NCBI GenBank assembly: GCA_944385435.1 | Contig: CALWXG010000008.1 | Span: 1 to 64,000 of the forward strand | From: an uncultured Oscillospiraceae bacterium | GTDB taxonomy: Bacteria > Bacillota > Clostridia > Oscillospirales > Oscillospiraceae | Direction: 5' to 3' | DNA: 64,000 bases | In this document: piece by piece, positions 1 through 8,529 of the stretch | How the letters are laid out: each line of letters starts with the position of its first letter | Position numbering within the stretch: the stretch's first letter is position 1 | Notes under the pieces: model-generated | Told to the model about the DNA's origin: nothing | Database searches by the model: none | The model's input: the letters and a program-made list of their open reading frames with translations, nothing else | Position numbers and translations under genes: made by a program

Positions 1-588
1 ACCGTGGACATCGGCCTGTCCTCCCGCGCTCTGACCGACGAGGAGAAGGCTGAGGGCGCCGTGGAGAACATCGTGGCTCTGGACGGCGTGGCCATCGTGG
101 TCAACCCCGAGAACACTGTCACCGACCTGACCATTGAGGACATCGCCAAGATCTACACCGGCGAGATCGCCAACTGGTCCGAGCTGGGCGGCGCTGATGC
201 CCCCATCGCTGTCATCGGCCGTGACGCCGCTTCCGGCACCCGTGGCGCCTTTGAGGAGATCGTGGGTGTTGAGGACGCCTGCAAGTACACCAACGAGTAC
301 GAGTCCACCGGTGAGGTCATCGGCTCCGTGGCCGGCAACCCCAACGCCATCGGCTACGCTTCCCTGTCCGCTGTGGACGACACCGTGATCGCTGTCCAGG
401 TCAACGGCGTGGCTCCCTCCGAGGCCACCGTGGCTGACGGCACCTATGAGATCCAGCGTCCCTTCGTCATGGTCACCAAGGAGGGCACCGAGCTGTCCGC
501 CGCCGCCCAGACTTTCCTGGATTGGGCCATGAGCGCTGACGCCGCCGATGAGGTCGAGGCCGCCGGCTGCGTGTCCCCCAACGCTTGA
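1..588 (+). CDS. pstS: Phosphate ABC transporter substrate-binding protein PstS (5' truncated by window edge)
   Basis: This is the C-terminal 195 residues of the periplasm-facing or lipid-anchored phosphate-binding protein that feeds PstCAB. The frame is open to the first base, so the start, signal peptide and lipobox lie outside the window. Visible family marks are IYTGEIANWSELGG and GRDAASGTRGAF; in PstS the SGTR segment forms part of the phosphate-binding loop. The C-terminus (TFLDWAMSADAADEV...GCV) is typical of the short Gram-positive PstS. It is followed by a hairpin and then pstC, pstA, pstB and phoU, which fixes the identity. In Pho regulons pstS is usually made in excess over the membrane subunits, and the hairpin after it fits that. 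Any Pho box would lie upstream of the window. Confidence 0.95.
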   Translation, partial: TVDIGLSSRALTDEEKAEGAVENIVALDGVAIVVNPENTVTDLTIEDIAKIYTGEIANWSELGGADAPIAVIGRDAASGTRGAFEEIVGVEDACKYTNEYESTGEVIGSVAGNPNAIGYASLSAVDDTVIAVQVNGVAPSEATVADGTYEIQRPFVMVTKEGTELSAAAQTFLDWAMSADAADEVEAAGCVSPNA

Positions 589-609
589 GTTTAATCTGAT
601 CTGCTCTGT

Positions 610-648
610 CCAAAACAAGCCTCGCCTTTACAGGGAGGCTTGTTTTGG
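610..648 (+). terminator. Hairpin between pstS and pstC (partial terminator or mRNA stabiliser)
   Basis: A 14-bp stem, CCAAAACAAGCCTC (610-623) with GAGGCTTGTTTTGG (635-648), encloses an 11-nt loop. There is no run of T after it. It probably reduces read-through or protects the 3' end of the pstS message, giving more PstS than PstCAB. The loop and downstream flank also carry a promoter-like pair (separate entry). Confidence 0.75.
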
Positions 649-656
649 TGTATAAT
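627..656 (+). promoter_or_regulatory. Candidate internal promoter for pstCAB, overlapping the hairpin
   Basis: TTTACA (627-632) and TATAAT (651-656) are separated by 18 bp. The -35 element sits in the hairpin loop and the -10 directly after the stem, 26 bp before the pstC start codon. Both hexamers are close to sigma-A consensus. No Pho-box repeat is evident around it, so it could give basal, phosphate-independent expression of the membrane subunits. Confidence 0.5.
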
Positions 657-681
657 CTCTGAGAGAGAAAGTTGGTTTTTT

Positions 682-1608
682 ATGAGTGAACAAATTTCGC
701 GCAATGCTTCCGCAGGAAAGGGTCCTCAGAAAAAGGCCGAGGTCAAAAGTCTGCGCCCACTGGAGTCGGTGATGAAGCTGATCTTCTTCATCTGTGGCTT
801 TATCGCCATCGCCTTTGTGCTGGTTATCACCATCTACCTGATTATCTCCGGCATCCCCGCCATCCGGGAGATCGGCCTGGTGGAGTTCCTCTTCGGCCAG
901 GAGTGGGCCTCCACGGCAGAGGAACCCAAATTCGGTATCCTGCCCATGATTCTCACCTCCGTCTACGGCACCGCCGGGGCCATCGTCATCGGCGTGCCCA
1001 TCGGGTTCCTGATGGCGATCTTCCTCTCCAAAGTGGCCCCCCGGAAGGTGGCCAACATCGTCCGCCCCGTGGTGGACCTGCTGGCCGGCATCCCCTCCAT
1101 CGTCTACGGCCTGGTGGGCCTGATGGTGCTGGTTCCCCTCATCCGCGAGACCTTCAACACCGCCGCCGGCGAGAGCTTGCTGGCCGCCATCGTGGTGCTG
1201 GCCATCATGATCCTGCCCTCCATCATCTCTGTGTCTGAGACCGCCCTGAACGCGGTGCCCAAGGAGTATGAGGAGGCCAGCCTGGCCCTGGGGGCCACCG
1301 ACATCGAAACCTATTTCCGGGTCTCCGCCCCGGCGGCCAAGAGCGGCATCGCCGCTGCCGTGGTGCTGGGTGTGGGCCGCGCCATCGGCGAGGCCATGGC
1401 CATCATGATGGTGGCCGGCAACGTGGCCAACATGCCTGATCTGCTCTCCAGCGTCCGCTTCCTCACCACCGGTATCGCAGTGGAGCTGGCCTACTCCAGC
1501 GGCTTGCAGCGCCAGGCCCTGTTCTCCATCGGCCTTGTTCTGTTCCTGTTCATTATGTGTATCAACGTGATTCTGAACGTGTTCCTCAAGCGGAATAAGG
1601 AGGGTTGA
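682..1608 (+). CDS. pstC: Phosphate ABC transporter permease PstC
   Basis: PstC is one of two membrane subunits forming the phosphate channel with PstA. The 308-residue protein has a basic N-terminus (KGPQKKAEVKSLRP), then about six membrane segments. The permease EAA-type loop is seen in EASLALGATDIETYFRVSAPAAKSGI. I place the start at ATG 682 (MSEQISRN), because a purine-rich GAGAGAGAAAG lies about 10 nt upstream; the longer frame from 640 would run into the hairpin. The length matches the family (about 300 aa). pstA follows within a few bases. AGGAGG at 1599-1604, inside the end of pstC, serves as its ribosome site, so the two are translationally coupled. Confidence 0.96.
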   Translation: MSEQISRNASAGKGPQKKAEVKSLRPLESVMKLIFFICGFIAIAFVLVITIYLIISGIPAIREIGLVEFLFGQEWASTAEEPKFGILPMILTSVYGTAGAIVIGVPIGFLMAIFLSKVAPRKVANIVRPVVDLLAGIPSIVYGLVGLMVLVPLIRETFNTAAGESLLAAIVVLAIMILPSIISVSETALNAVPKEYEEASLALGATDIETYFRVSAPAAKSGIAAAVVLGVGRAIGEAMAIMMVAGNVANMPDLLSSVRFLTTGIAVELAYSSGLQRQALFSIGLVLFLFIMCINVILNVFLKRNKEG

Positions 1609-1613
1609 GAGCC

Positions 1614-2519
1614 ATGAAGAAAACCAATGAGACCCCCCGTGTGCAGCAGGCCATGAATCAGGGCCTGTCCGCCAGCCGCAAAGCCTACAACACGGGCATG
1701 CGCGCCCTCATCTATATCGCCGCCGCCATCGTGGTGGCCCTGCTTGTCTTCCTGCTGGGTTATATCCTGTACCGTGGACTGCCCAATCTCACCTGGGGAT
1801 TCCTGACCTCTGAGGAGAGCGTGGTCCGGGATGTCCAGGGTATCGGCCCTGCCATCCTGAACACCCTCTATGTCATCATCGCCACCCTCATCGTGGTACT
1901 GCCCCTGGGCGTGGGCGCCGCCATCTATCTGACGGAGTACGCCACCAACCACAAGCTGGTGTCTGCCATCGAGTTCGCCACTGAGACCCTGGCCGGCATC
2001 CCCTCCATCATCTACGCCCTGGTGGGCGTGCTGGTCTTCGCCGAGTCCCTGCGGCTGGGCAAGACCCTCATCGCCGGCGCCTTCACCCTGGTGATCATGG
2101 TGCTGCCCACCGTCATCCGCACCACCCAGGAGTCCCTGAAGACGGTGCCCCAGTCCTACCGGGAGGGCTCCCTGGGTCTGGGCAGCGGCAAGTGGCATAT
2201 GATCCGCACGGTGGTGCTGCCCTCCTCCATCGACGGCATTGTCACCGGCTGTATCCTGGCCATCGGCCGTATCGTGGGCGAGAGCGCCGTGCTGCTCTAC
2301 ACCGTGGGCATGAGTATGCAGATGCAGGACTTCTTCCGCAACGGTGTGGAGAGCTTCTTCTCCGCCTCCGGCTCCACGCTGAGCGTGGCCCTTTACGTCT
2401 ACGCCAAGGTGCGTGCCGACTTCGACCTGGCTTTCTCTGTGGCTGTGGTCCTCATTATCATCACCCTGGTCATCAACCTGGCCGCCAATCTGGTGGGCAA
2501 AAAATTAAAGAAAAAGTAA
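1614..2519 (+). CDS. pstA: Phosphate ABC transporter permease PstA
   Basis: PstA is the second channel subunit of the phosphate importer (301 aa, about six membrane segments). The N-terminal membrane segment begins near ALIYIAAAIVVALLVF. The family motifs ATETLAGIPSIIYALVGVLVF and EGSLGLGSGKWHMIRTVVLPSSIDGI (EAA loop) are clear. ATG 1614 is chosen over the in-frame TTG 1605, because AGGAGG at 1599-1604 is 9 nt from 1614 and abuts 1605. pstB follows 15 bp after the stop, behind an AAGGAGAGAG ribosome site. Confidence 0.96.
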   Translation: MKKTNETPRVQQAMNQGLSASRKAYNTGMRALIYIAAAIVVALLVFLLGYILYRGLPNLTWGFLTSEESVVRDVQGIGPAILNTLYVIIATLIVVLPLGVGAAIYLTEYATNHKLVSAIEFATETLAGIPSIIYALVGVLVFAESLRLGKTLIAGAFTLVIMVLPTVIRTTQESLKTVPQSYREGSLGLGSGKWHMIRTVVLPSSIDGIVTGCILAIGRIVGESAVLLYTVGMSMQMQDFFRNGVESFFSASGSTLSVALYVYAKVRADFDLAFSVAVVLIIITLVINLAANLVGKKLKKK

Positions 2520-2534
2520 GGAGAGAGCCTTACC

Positions 2535-3296
2535 ATGGACGAAACGACGATTCTCGCTGCCCAGCACCTGGACCTCTGGTATGGTGCCACGCAGGCTTTG
2601 AAAGATGTAAACATTGACATTCCCGAAAAACAGGTCACCGCTTTGATCGGCCCCTCCGGCTGCGGCAAATCCACCTTCCTGAAGACGCTGGACCGGATGA
2701 ATGACCTGATCCCCGGCGTGAAGATCACCGGCTCGGTGCAGTACCGGGGCCAGGACATCTACGGCCCCTCGGTGAACGTGACCTGGCTGCGCAAGCAGAT
2801 CGGCATGGTGTTCCAGAAGCCCAACCCCTTCCCCATGTCCATCTACGACAACATCGCCTACGGCCCCCGCACCCACGGCATCAAGAACAAGTCCCGGCTG
2901 GACGAGATTGTGGAGAAGTCCCTCCAGGGCGCGGCCATCTGGGACGAGGTGAAGGACCGGCTGAAGAAGTCCGCTCTGGGCCTGTCCGGCGGTCAGCAGC
3001 AGCGTCTGTGCATTGCCCGGGCCCTGGCTGTGGAGCCCGACATCCTGCTGATGGACGAGGCCACTTCCGCTCTGGACCCCATCTCCACCTCCAAGATCGA
3101 AGATCTGATCGCCGACCTGAAAAAGCAGTACACCATCGTCATCGTCACCCACAACATGCAGCAGGCCACCCGTGTCTCAGACAAATGCGCCTTCTTCCTG
3201 CTGGGTGAGCTCATCGAGTATGGCGATACGGAGCAGATCTTCTCCGTGCCCAGGGACAAGCGGACGGAGGAATATATCACCGGACGGTTCGGTTAA
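2535..3296 (+). CDS. pstB: Phosphate ABC transporter ATP-binding protein PstB
   Basis: PstB is the cytoplasmic ATPase that energises phosphate import through PstCA (253 aa, typical length). Walker A is GPSGCGKST, the Q-loop lies near [17 protein letters not shown], the signature is LSGGQQQR, Walker B is [12 protein letters not shown], and the switch histidine is in IVTHNMQQA. The [15 protein letters not shown] segment is diagnostic of PstB within the ABC family. A good ribosome site precedes ATG 2535. In known Pho systems PstB also takes part in signalling with PhoU, the next gene. Confidence 0.98.
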   Translation: MDETTILAAQHLDLWYGATQALKDVNIDIPEKQVTALIGPSGCGKSTFLKTLDRMNDLIPGVKITGSVQYRGQDIYGPSVNVTWLRKQIGMVFQKPNPFPMSIYDNIAYGPRTHGIKNKSRLDEIVEKSLQGAAIWDEVKDRLKKSALGLSGGQQQRLCIARALAVEPDILLMDEATSALDPISTSKIEDLIADLKKQYTIVIVTHNMQQATRVSDKCAFFLLGELIEYGDTEQIFSVPRDKRTEEYITGRFG

Positions 3297-3323
3297 GTCT
3301 GAGAAACAGGAGGCTTTTGAAAG

Positions 3324-3968
3324 ATGAGAAAAACCTTTGATGCAGAATTGCTGGAGCTCAGCCGCGAGCTGACCTCCATGGCGGGCACCGCCCAGGATGC
3401 CATTGACCTGGTGACCGCCTCCCTGTCCAAGGGAGGCGAAGAGGGCGCCAAATCTGCCATCGAGCTGACCGCTTCCATGGATCAGATGGAGCGGGATATT
3501 GAGAACCGCTGCATGTCCCTGCTCATGCGTCAGCAGCCGGTAGCCCGGGATCTGCGCACCATCTCCACCGCGCTGAAGATGGTCACCGACCTGCAGCGCA
3601 TCGGAGACCAGGCGGCCAACATCGCTGAGATCTCCCTGCTGATGGCCGGCGACGGCGTGAAGCCTGAGGTGCCGGAGGATCTGGCCATCATGAGCCGCCA
3701 GGCTGGCCTGATGGTCCGGCAGGCCATCGCCGCCTATGCTGACCGGGACGAGACCACCGCCCAGGCCGTGGTGAATCTGGACGACGTGGTGGATGAGCTG
3801 TTTGACAAGATCAAGCGTGAACTGACGGCGAAGATTGCCCACCAGGAGGACCACACCGGCCGTGCGGTGGATCTGATCATCATCGCCAAGTACCTGGAGC
3901 GGATTGCCGACCACGCGGTGAACATCGCCAACTGGGCGATCTTCTGTGTGACCGGCCAGCTGCAGTAA
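3324..3968 (+). CDS. phoU: Phosphate signalling regulator PhoU
   Basis: This 214-residue all-helical protein shows the two repeated PhoU three-helix domains, with MDQMERDIENRCMSLL-type and LDDVVDELFDKIKREL-type metal-binding helices and the classic ending YLERIADHAVNIANWAIF. PhoU links the Pst transporter to the PhoR kinase, keeping the regulon off when phosphate is sufficient. CAGGAGG lies 11 bp upstream of ATG 3324. It sits directly between pstB and the phoPR pair, as in many Firmicutes. Confidence 0.97.
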   Translation: MRKTFDAELLELSRELTSMAGTAQDAIDLVTASLSKGGEEGAKSAIELTASMDQMERDIENRCMSLLMRQQPVARDLRTISTALKMVTDLQRIGDQAANIAEISLLMAGDGVKPEVPEDLAIMSRQAGLMVRQAIAAYADRDETTAQAVVNLDDVVDELFDKIKRELTAKIAHQEDHTGRAVDLIIIAKYLERIADHAVNIANWAIFCVTGQLQ

Positions 3969-4109
3969 ACAATTCGAAATCCAGGCATAGTTCAATGCGG
4001 CTATCCCCGTCGGACCTGCAGGATTGGACCGGCGGGGTGTGCCTGTTTCCCCGGCCCGCGCCCGGCGCGGCCGCGGGAAGAATTGCCGCATGGGAAGGGG
4101 GATCGGCTT

Positions 4110-4766
4110 GTGCCGTTGAAAATTATCATTGTGGAGGACGACGCCTCGATCCGCACAATGCTGGAATATTATTTCAAATCCATGGGCCATCAGGCGAAGG
4201 CTTACGAGAGCGGTGAGGACCTGTTTGCCGATGAGGTGCAAGGGGATATTGCCCTGCTGGACGTCATGCTCCCCGGCATGGACGGGGTGGAGATCGTGCG
4301 TCGGCTGCGCCAGGACCCGGCGACAGCCAAGCTGCCCATTATCATGCTCACCGCAAGACAGACGGAGATGGACAAAGTCACCGCCCTGGATGCCGGCGCA
4401 GACGACTATATCACCAAGCCCTTCGGCGTCATGGAGCTCCAGGCCAGAATCAACGCGGTACTGCGGCGCATGGGCGACCGGGATCCCCAGCTGATCTACG
4501 AGGATCTGGTGATTGATCCGGCGGGCCGGACCGTGCGCCGGGGTGACGAGGAGATCTCGCTGACGTACAAGGAATTTGAACTGCTGCGGCTGCTGGTCAG
4601 CCGCAGAGGCACTGTGCTCACCCGGGATGAGATTTTGGCGGCGGTGTGGGATTACAACTTCGTGGGTGAAACCCGGACCGTGGATATGCACATCAAATCC
4701 CTGCGCCAGAAGCTGGGAGAAGGGTATATCACCACAGTTCGCTCTGTGGGTTATAAAATGGCCTGA
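4110..4766 (+). CDS. phoP: OmpR-family response regulator, PhoP/PhoB type
   Basis: This is a 218-residue DNA-binding response regulator. The receiver domain has acidic pocket residues E9, D10 and D11, the phospho-acceptor D51 in LLDVMLPGMDG, the T in MLTARQ and the K in ITKPFG. The winged-helix output domain begins around residue 128 and includes the conserved LTYKEFELLRLLVSRRGTVLTRDEIL and RTVDMHIKSLRQKLGE. GTG 4110 is chosen because GAAGGGGG is about 8 nt upstream and the protein then begins MPLKIIIVEDD; the longer TTG start at 4083 adds nine unconserved residues. About 140 bp separates it from phoU, with only an imperfect hairpin (near 4004-4037) and no convincing promoter, so co-transcription with pst-phoU is plausible. 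The gene name is by context. Confidence 0.9.
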   Translation: MPLKIIIVEDDASIRTMLEYYFKSMGHQAKAYESGEDLFADEVQGDIALLDVMLPGMDGVEIVRRLRQDPATAKLPIIMLTARQTEMDKVTALDAGADDYITKPFGVMELQARINAVLRRMGDRDPQLIYEDLVIDPAGRTVRRGDEEISLTYKEFELLRLLVSRRGTVLTRDEILAAVWDYNFVGETRTVDMHIKSLRQKLGEGYITTVRSVGYKMA

Positions 4767-4778
4767 GGTGAGTGCGTG

Positions 4779-6047
4779 ATGTTGAAGCGCAAGCTGACGA
4801 TCTACATCTTTCTCATTGCCGCCGCGGCGGTGATGGTGTCTACGGTAGTGGGAATCGCGATTTTCCGGGACCGTGAGCTGAACGCGGCGAGACAGTCCCT
4901 GCGCCAGATCCTCTCCCTGATGGATGCGGAAGAGGCGGGCACCAATGTGGAGGACCTGCTGGTTCAGTTTGATGACGCGGTTCCGGAGCTGCGCCTGACC
5001 TTCATCACCCCGGAGGGGGAAGTGCTGGGCGACACGGACGCGGAGACCGAAGAGGATCACTCTGACCGCCCGGAGGTGGAACAGGCCCTGGCGGAGGGCT
5101 GGGGCAGCGATGTGCGCCGCTCCAGCACCACCGGCATCACAACGGTATATGTGGCCTACCGGTTTGAGGACGGTCTTGTGGGGCGGGCATCCCAGCCCAC
5201 CTCCTCCATCAACGCAGTGGTGCTGCCCGGTATTGCGGCATTTGTCTCCGCCGGAATCCTGGCGATGGTCCTGGCGTTGATTCTGGCCCGGAAGCTGGCG
5301 GTGGACACGGCCAAGCCGGTGGAAGAGGCGGAGGTGGCAGTGCGCCAGGTGGACGAGACGCTTCAGTCCGCCCGCAGCGAATTTACTGCCAATGTGACCC
5401 ATGAGCTGAAGACGCCGCTGACCTCCATCAAGGGTTTCACAGATATGATGGCCTCCGGCCTGGTGAAGGACCCGGAGGATCAGAAGCGTTTTCTGGCCAT
5501 GATCTCTGTGGAAGTGGACCGGCTGACCAAACTGGTGGATGACATTCTCCAGGTGACGGAACTGGAAACGGTGGCCGGGGCCATGCCCGGAGAGAGCTGC
5601 AACCTGATGGAAGTGGTTCAGGAGACGGAAAAGTTCCTGGAACCCGTGGCAAAAAAGGCCAAGGTGACCCTTTCCGTGGAGGGAGAGGCGGTCTGCGGGG
5701 CGATCAGTGCCGACCGGTTCAAGGAAGTGGCCCTGAACCTGATGGAAAACGCGGTGAAGTACAACAAGCCGGGCGGCCAGGTGACCGCGACCCTGTCCAA
5801 AGAGGGCTCAGAGGCGGTATTTTCCGTGAAGGATACGGGAATCGGAATTCCCCCGGAGAGTCAGAACCGGGTCTTCGAGCGGTTCTACCGGGTGGATAAG
5901 GGCCGCAGCCGGGCCGCCGGGGGAACCGGTCTGGGTCTGGCTATCGTAAAGCACATTGTAGCCCTGTATACCGGGCGGATCAATCTGGTCAGCACGGTGG
6001 GCGAGGGAACTACCATCACAGTGCGCCTGCCCCTGGCAAAAACATAA
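4779..6047 (+). CDS. phoR: Membrane sensor histidine kinase, PhoR type
   Basis: This 422-residue kinase pairs with the regulator just upstream. A first membrane helix (about residues 6-27) and a second (about 148-168) flank an extracytoplasmic domain of about 120 residues. The catalytic core has the H box (VTHELKTPLTSIKGF), N box (LMENAVKYN), G1 (VKDTGIGIP), F box (FERFYRVDKGRSR) and G2 (GGTGLGLAIVKHI). No clear PAS or HAMP domain is seen, so it is simpler than Bacillus PhoR. ATG 4779 and GTG 4776 are adjacent in-frame starts; the ribosome site TGAGGTGA overlaps the phoP stop and fits either, indicating translational coupling. The phosphate-sensing role comes from the locus. Confidence 0.9.
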   Translation: MLKRKLTIYIFLIAAAAVMVSTVVGIAIFRDRELNAARQSLRQILSLMDAEEAGTNVEDLLVQFDDAVPELRLTFITPEGEVLGDTDAETEEDHSDRPEVEQALAEGWGSDVRRSSTTGITTVYVAYRFEDGLVGRASQPTSSINAVVLPGIAAFVSAGILAMVLALILARKLAVDTAKPVEEAEVAVRQVDETLQSARSEFTANVTHELKTPLTSIKGFTDMMASGLVKDPEDQKRFLAMISVEVDRLTKLVDDILQVTELETVAGAMPGESCNLMEVVQETEKFLEPVAKKAKVTLSVEGEAVCGAISADRFKEVALNLMENAVKYNKPGGQVTATLSKEGSEAVFSVKDTGIGIPPESQNRVFERFYRVDKGRSRAAGGTGLGLAIVKHIVALYTGRINLVSTVGEGTTITVRLPLAKT

Positions 6048-6067
6048 CACTGAGAGCCTGCTGCTTG

Positions 6068-6099
6068 GAAGCTGTCCGCCGGATCCGGCGGACAGCTTC
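6068..6099 (+). terminator. Perfect palindromic hairpin ending the pst-pho operon
   Basis: A 32-bp perfect inverted repeat (16-bp arms meeting at GGATCC) begins 21 bp after the phoR stop. It lacks a long T run. It is a likely terminator, possibly Rho-assisted. Confidence 0.7.
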
Positions 6100-6207
6100 T
6101 GTACAATTTGCAATTTACGCGCAGAAAAATACTTATAGGAGTGAAACGGAACGGGCGAACCAGGGGAAAAGACCCGGGGGAAGCGCCGGTCCGGAGCCGG
6201 CCGCCCC

Positions 6208-6236
6208 TTGACACTGTGGTGATTTTGGCATAAAAT
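6208..6236 (+). promoter_or_regulatory. Sigma-A-type promoter for metN-metI
   Basis: TTGACA (6208-6213), a 17-bp spacer and TAAAAT (6231-6236) precede metN by 40 bp. The rest of the 6100-6276 stretch shows no T-box, SAM riboswitch or other recognisable leader. Confidence 0.8.
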
Positions 6237-6276
6237 TGACCCATTGCCGGGCAATCCGGCGAGAGGGAGTGAGGCT

Positions 6277-7281
6277 ATGATCGAATTAAAGCACATTTCA
6301 AAAGTGTTTCCCACTGCTGATGGGGAACTGAGAGCCCTCAGCGACATCAATCTGACCATTCAGGACGGGGACGTGTTCGGCATCGTGGGCATGTCCGGCG
6401 CGGGCAAGTCCACCCTGGTGCGGTGTATCAACCTGCTGGAGCGGCCCACCCAGGGCCAGGTGCTCATCGACGGCAAGGACCTGTGCGCCATGCCGGAGAA
6501 GGAGCTCATCCTCCAGCGCCGGTCCATCGCCATGATCTTTCAGCAGTTCAATCTGCTCATGCAGCGCACCTGCCTGAAAAATATCTGCTTCCCCATGGAG
6601 ATCGCCGGGGTGAAGCGGGACGAGGCGGAGAAGCGGGCCCGGGAGTATCTGGACATTGTGGGCCTGCCGGACAAGGCGGACGCCTACCCTGCCCAGCTCT
6701 CCGGCGGCCAGAAGCAGCGCATCGCCATCGCCCGGGCCCTGGCCTCCGACCCTAAGATCCTGCTGTGCGACGAGGCCACCTCCGCCCTGGACCCCAAGAC
6801 CACCCGGGACATCCTCCGGCTGGTGAAGGATATCAACCAGCGTCTGGGCATCACGGTGGTGGTGATCACCCACGAGATGGCTGTGGTGGAGGAGATCTGC
6901 ACCCACGTGGCCATCCTGGACCATGGCGTGCTCCAGGAGACGGGGACGGTGGAGGAGATCTTCTCCAACCCCAAGACGGAGGCGGGGCGCCGCCTGGTCT
7001 ACCCCGACGGGGTGGTGATCGACCAGCTGCGGGGGGCCAACGTCATCCGCATCGCCTTCAACGGCGGCTCGTCCTACGAGCCCCTCATCGCCTCCCTGGC
7101 CATCGACTGCGGGGTGAAGGCCAACATCCTGGGGGCAGACACCCGCAACGTCAACGGCAAGGCCTTCGGCACCATGCTGCTGGGCCTGCCCGACGACCCG
7201 GAGCAGATCGCCAAGGCCATGAACTACATCAAGAGCCAGCCCAACGTGACGGTGGAGGAGGTGCGGGACTACCATGGATGA
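6277..7281 (+). CDS. metN: Methionine ABC transporter ATP-binding protein MetN
   Basis: MetN is the ATPase of the MetNIQ D/L-methionine importer (334 aa). Walker A is GMSGAGKST, the signature LSGGQKQR, Walker [13 protein letters not shown], and the switch H is in VITHEMAVV. The C-terminal 80 residues (RIAFNGGSSYEPLIASLA...VTVEEV) form the NIL domain, which in characterised MetN proteins binds methionine and trans-inhibits transport. ATG 6277 follows GAGGGAGTGAGG. The stop overlaps the metI start by 8 bp, so the two are translationally coupled. Confidence 0.97.
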   Translation: MIELKHISKVFPTADGELRALSDINLTIQDGDVFGIVGMSGAGKSTLVRCINLLERPTQGQVLIDGKDLCAMPEKELILQRRSIAMIFQQFNLLMQRTCLKNICFPMEIAGVKRDEAEKRAREYLDIVGLPDKADAYPAQLSGGQKQRIAIARALASDPKILLCDEATSALDPKTTRDILRLVKDINQRLGITVVVITHEMAVVEEICTHVAILDHGVLQETGTVEEIFSNPKTEAGRRLVYPDGVVIDQLRGANVIRIAFNGGSSYEPLIASLAIDCGVKANILGADTRNVNGKAFGTMLLGLPDDPEQIAKAMNYIKSQPNVTVEEVRDYHG

Positions 7282-8035
7282 ATTTTTCGGGACCTTTTTC
7301 GGCAACACGCCGGTGAGCCAGCAGCTGGCCTACCTTCAGGCTGCCCTGCTGGAGAACATTTGGGAAACGGTCTATTCCACCGTGCTTTCCACCCTCTTTG
7401 CCTATGTGATCGGCCTGCCATTGGGGATCATTCTGGTGACCGGGGAGCCGGACGGCATCCGTCCCCTGCCCCGGGGCCTGATGCGCGTGCTGAATTTCAT
7501 CATCAACATCCTGCGTTCAATCCCCTTCCTCATTCTGATGATCCTGGTGATTCCCCTGTCCCGGCTGATCCTCCACACCAGCATCGGAACCAATGCGGCC
7601 ATTATTCCCCTGGTGGTGGCCTCTGCCCCCTTTGTGGCCCGGCTGGTGGAGGGTTCCCTGCGGGAGTCCGACGCCGGCGTCATTGAAGCGGCCAAGGCAA
7701 TGGGCTGCACCCCCTTCCAGATTGTGCGCAAGGTGATGCTCCCCGAGGCACTGCCCTCCCTGATCACCGGCTTCACCACTGCCACCATCACCATTCTCAG
7801 CTACGGCGCCATGTCCGCCACCATCGGCGGCGGCGGTCTGGGAACCCTGGCCATCAACAACGGCTATCAACGGCGTATGGATCTGATCCTCTACGTCACG
7901 GTGATTTTACTGATTATCCTGGTGCAGATCATCCAGTCCATCGGCACCCGGGTAGCCAACCGGCTGGACCACCGGATTACCAAGACCACGCCCAAGTCCA
8001 AAAAACACAAGGCAGATAAAGCGGGAATCGGCTGA
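7274..8035 (+). CDS. metI: Methionine ABC transporter permease MetI
   Basis: MetI is the membrane subunit of the methionine importer (253 aa, about five membrane segments). Diagnostic stretches are the NFIINILRSIPFLILMILVIP segment, shortened here to NILRSIPFLI, and the coupling loop EAAKAMGCTPFQIVRKVMLPEALP. GGGGLGTLAINNGYQR is a conserved MetI loop. The C-terminus is Lys-rich (TTPKSKKHKADK). The start at 7274 lies inside the last codons of metN. A strong hairpin follows, so metQ is expressed separately. Confidence 0.97.
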   Translation: MDEFFGTFFGNTPVSQQLAYLQAALLENIWETVYSTVLSTLFAYVIGLPLGIILVTGEPDGIRPLPRGLMRVLNFIINILRSIPFLILMILVIPLSRLILHTSIGTNAAIIPLVVASAPFVARLVEGSLRESDAGVIEAAKAMGCTPFQIVRKVMLPEALPSLITGFTTATITILSYGAMSATIGGGGLGTLAINNGYQRRMDLILYVTVILLIILVQIIQSIGTRVANRLDHRITKTTPKSKKHKADKAGIG

Positions 8036-8043
8036 ACTTGCAC

Positions 8044-8076
8044 GAGGCAGACAAAGCAATGGGCTTTGTCTGCCTC
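8044..8076 (+). terminator. Terminator after metI
   Basis: A 14-bp stem, GAGGCAGACAAAGC (8044-8057) with GCTTTGTCTGCCTC (8063-8076), has a 5-nt loop and is followed by TTCTCTG. It separates metNI from the T-box-controlled metQ. Confidence 0.85.
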
Positions 8077-8097
8077 TTCTCTGTGCAGGGTGCTGTA

Positions 8098-8126
8098 TTG
8101 ACACCGGCGCTTTTATCGGTTAAACT
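8098..8126 (+). promoter_or_regulatory. Promoter driving the metQ T-box leader
   Basis: TTGACA (8098-8103), 17 bp, TAAACT (8121-8126). Transcription would begin near 8133, giving a leader of roughly 400 nt before metQ. Confidence 0.8.
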
Positions 8127-8132
8127 AAATGC

Positions 8133-8434
8133 AATCCAACTGAATAGGGTTTACCAAAGGCAATGAAGAGAAGAGTAAGCGGAAAGACAGGTCGCAGAGA
8201 GCCCGGGCAGCTGAAAACGGGTACCGAAGAGTCCGCCGAACATGGTCTCGGAGCCGCGCGGGCGACGGGGACACCCTTGAGGCCGCGACGGGGGCGCCCG
8301 TCACAGCGCAGGAGTATCGGATTTTTGATCCCGCACTCCCCAAGGCCCCTGCTGTGAGGCATGGGTGAAGCAAGGTGGTACCACGAAGCGAAGGCTCTCG
8401 TCCTTGACATCGGTCAAGGGCGTTTTTGTTTTTT
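8133..8434 (+). promoter_or_regulatory. T-box leader (tRNA-Met responsive) upstream of metQ
   Basis: T-box leaders sense uncharged tRNA and choose between terminator and antiterminator. The conserved T-box core AAGGTGGTACCACG is at 8372-8385. Stem I marks are visible: an AGTA element in AGAGTAAG near 8170-8176, the AGAGAGC bulge region near 8197, and GCTGAAAA in the distal loop. The likely specifier is ATG at 8242-8244 within GAACATGG, which reads methionine and fits the gene controlled. The terminator stem is CGTCCTTGAC (8399-8408) with GTCAAGGGCG (8413-8422), followed by TTTTTGTTTTTT (8423-8434). The upstream half of the terminator can pair alternatively with the T-box region. Confidence 0.92.
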
Positions 8435-8529
8435 AAGGCCCCTGGCCCCATAAATTTGGTGAATCCCACGTGCGCGTGGTTCACAATACAGGATGTCATC
8501 CCAATTTTCTGATGAAGGAGAATAGAGTT

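Noticed and set aside
3969..4109. A separate promoter for phoPR
   Set aside because: No acceptable -35/-10 pair; only an imperfect hairpin near 4004-4037.
3177..5402. A 741-aa minus-strand open frame through pstB, phoU, phoP and phoR
   Set aside because: It is antisense to four well-recognised genes, has His/Gln/Gly-rich low-complexity sequence typical of a high-GC shadow frame, and has no domain or ribosome site.
6100..6276. Search for a T-box or SAM riboswitch ahead of metN
   Set aside because: No T-box core or S-box-like motifs were seen; only a promoter and a ribosome site.
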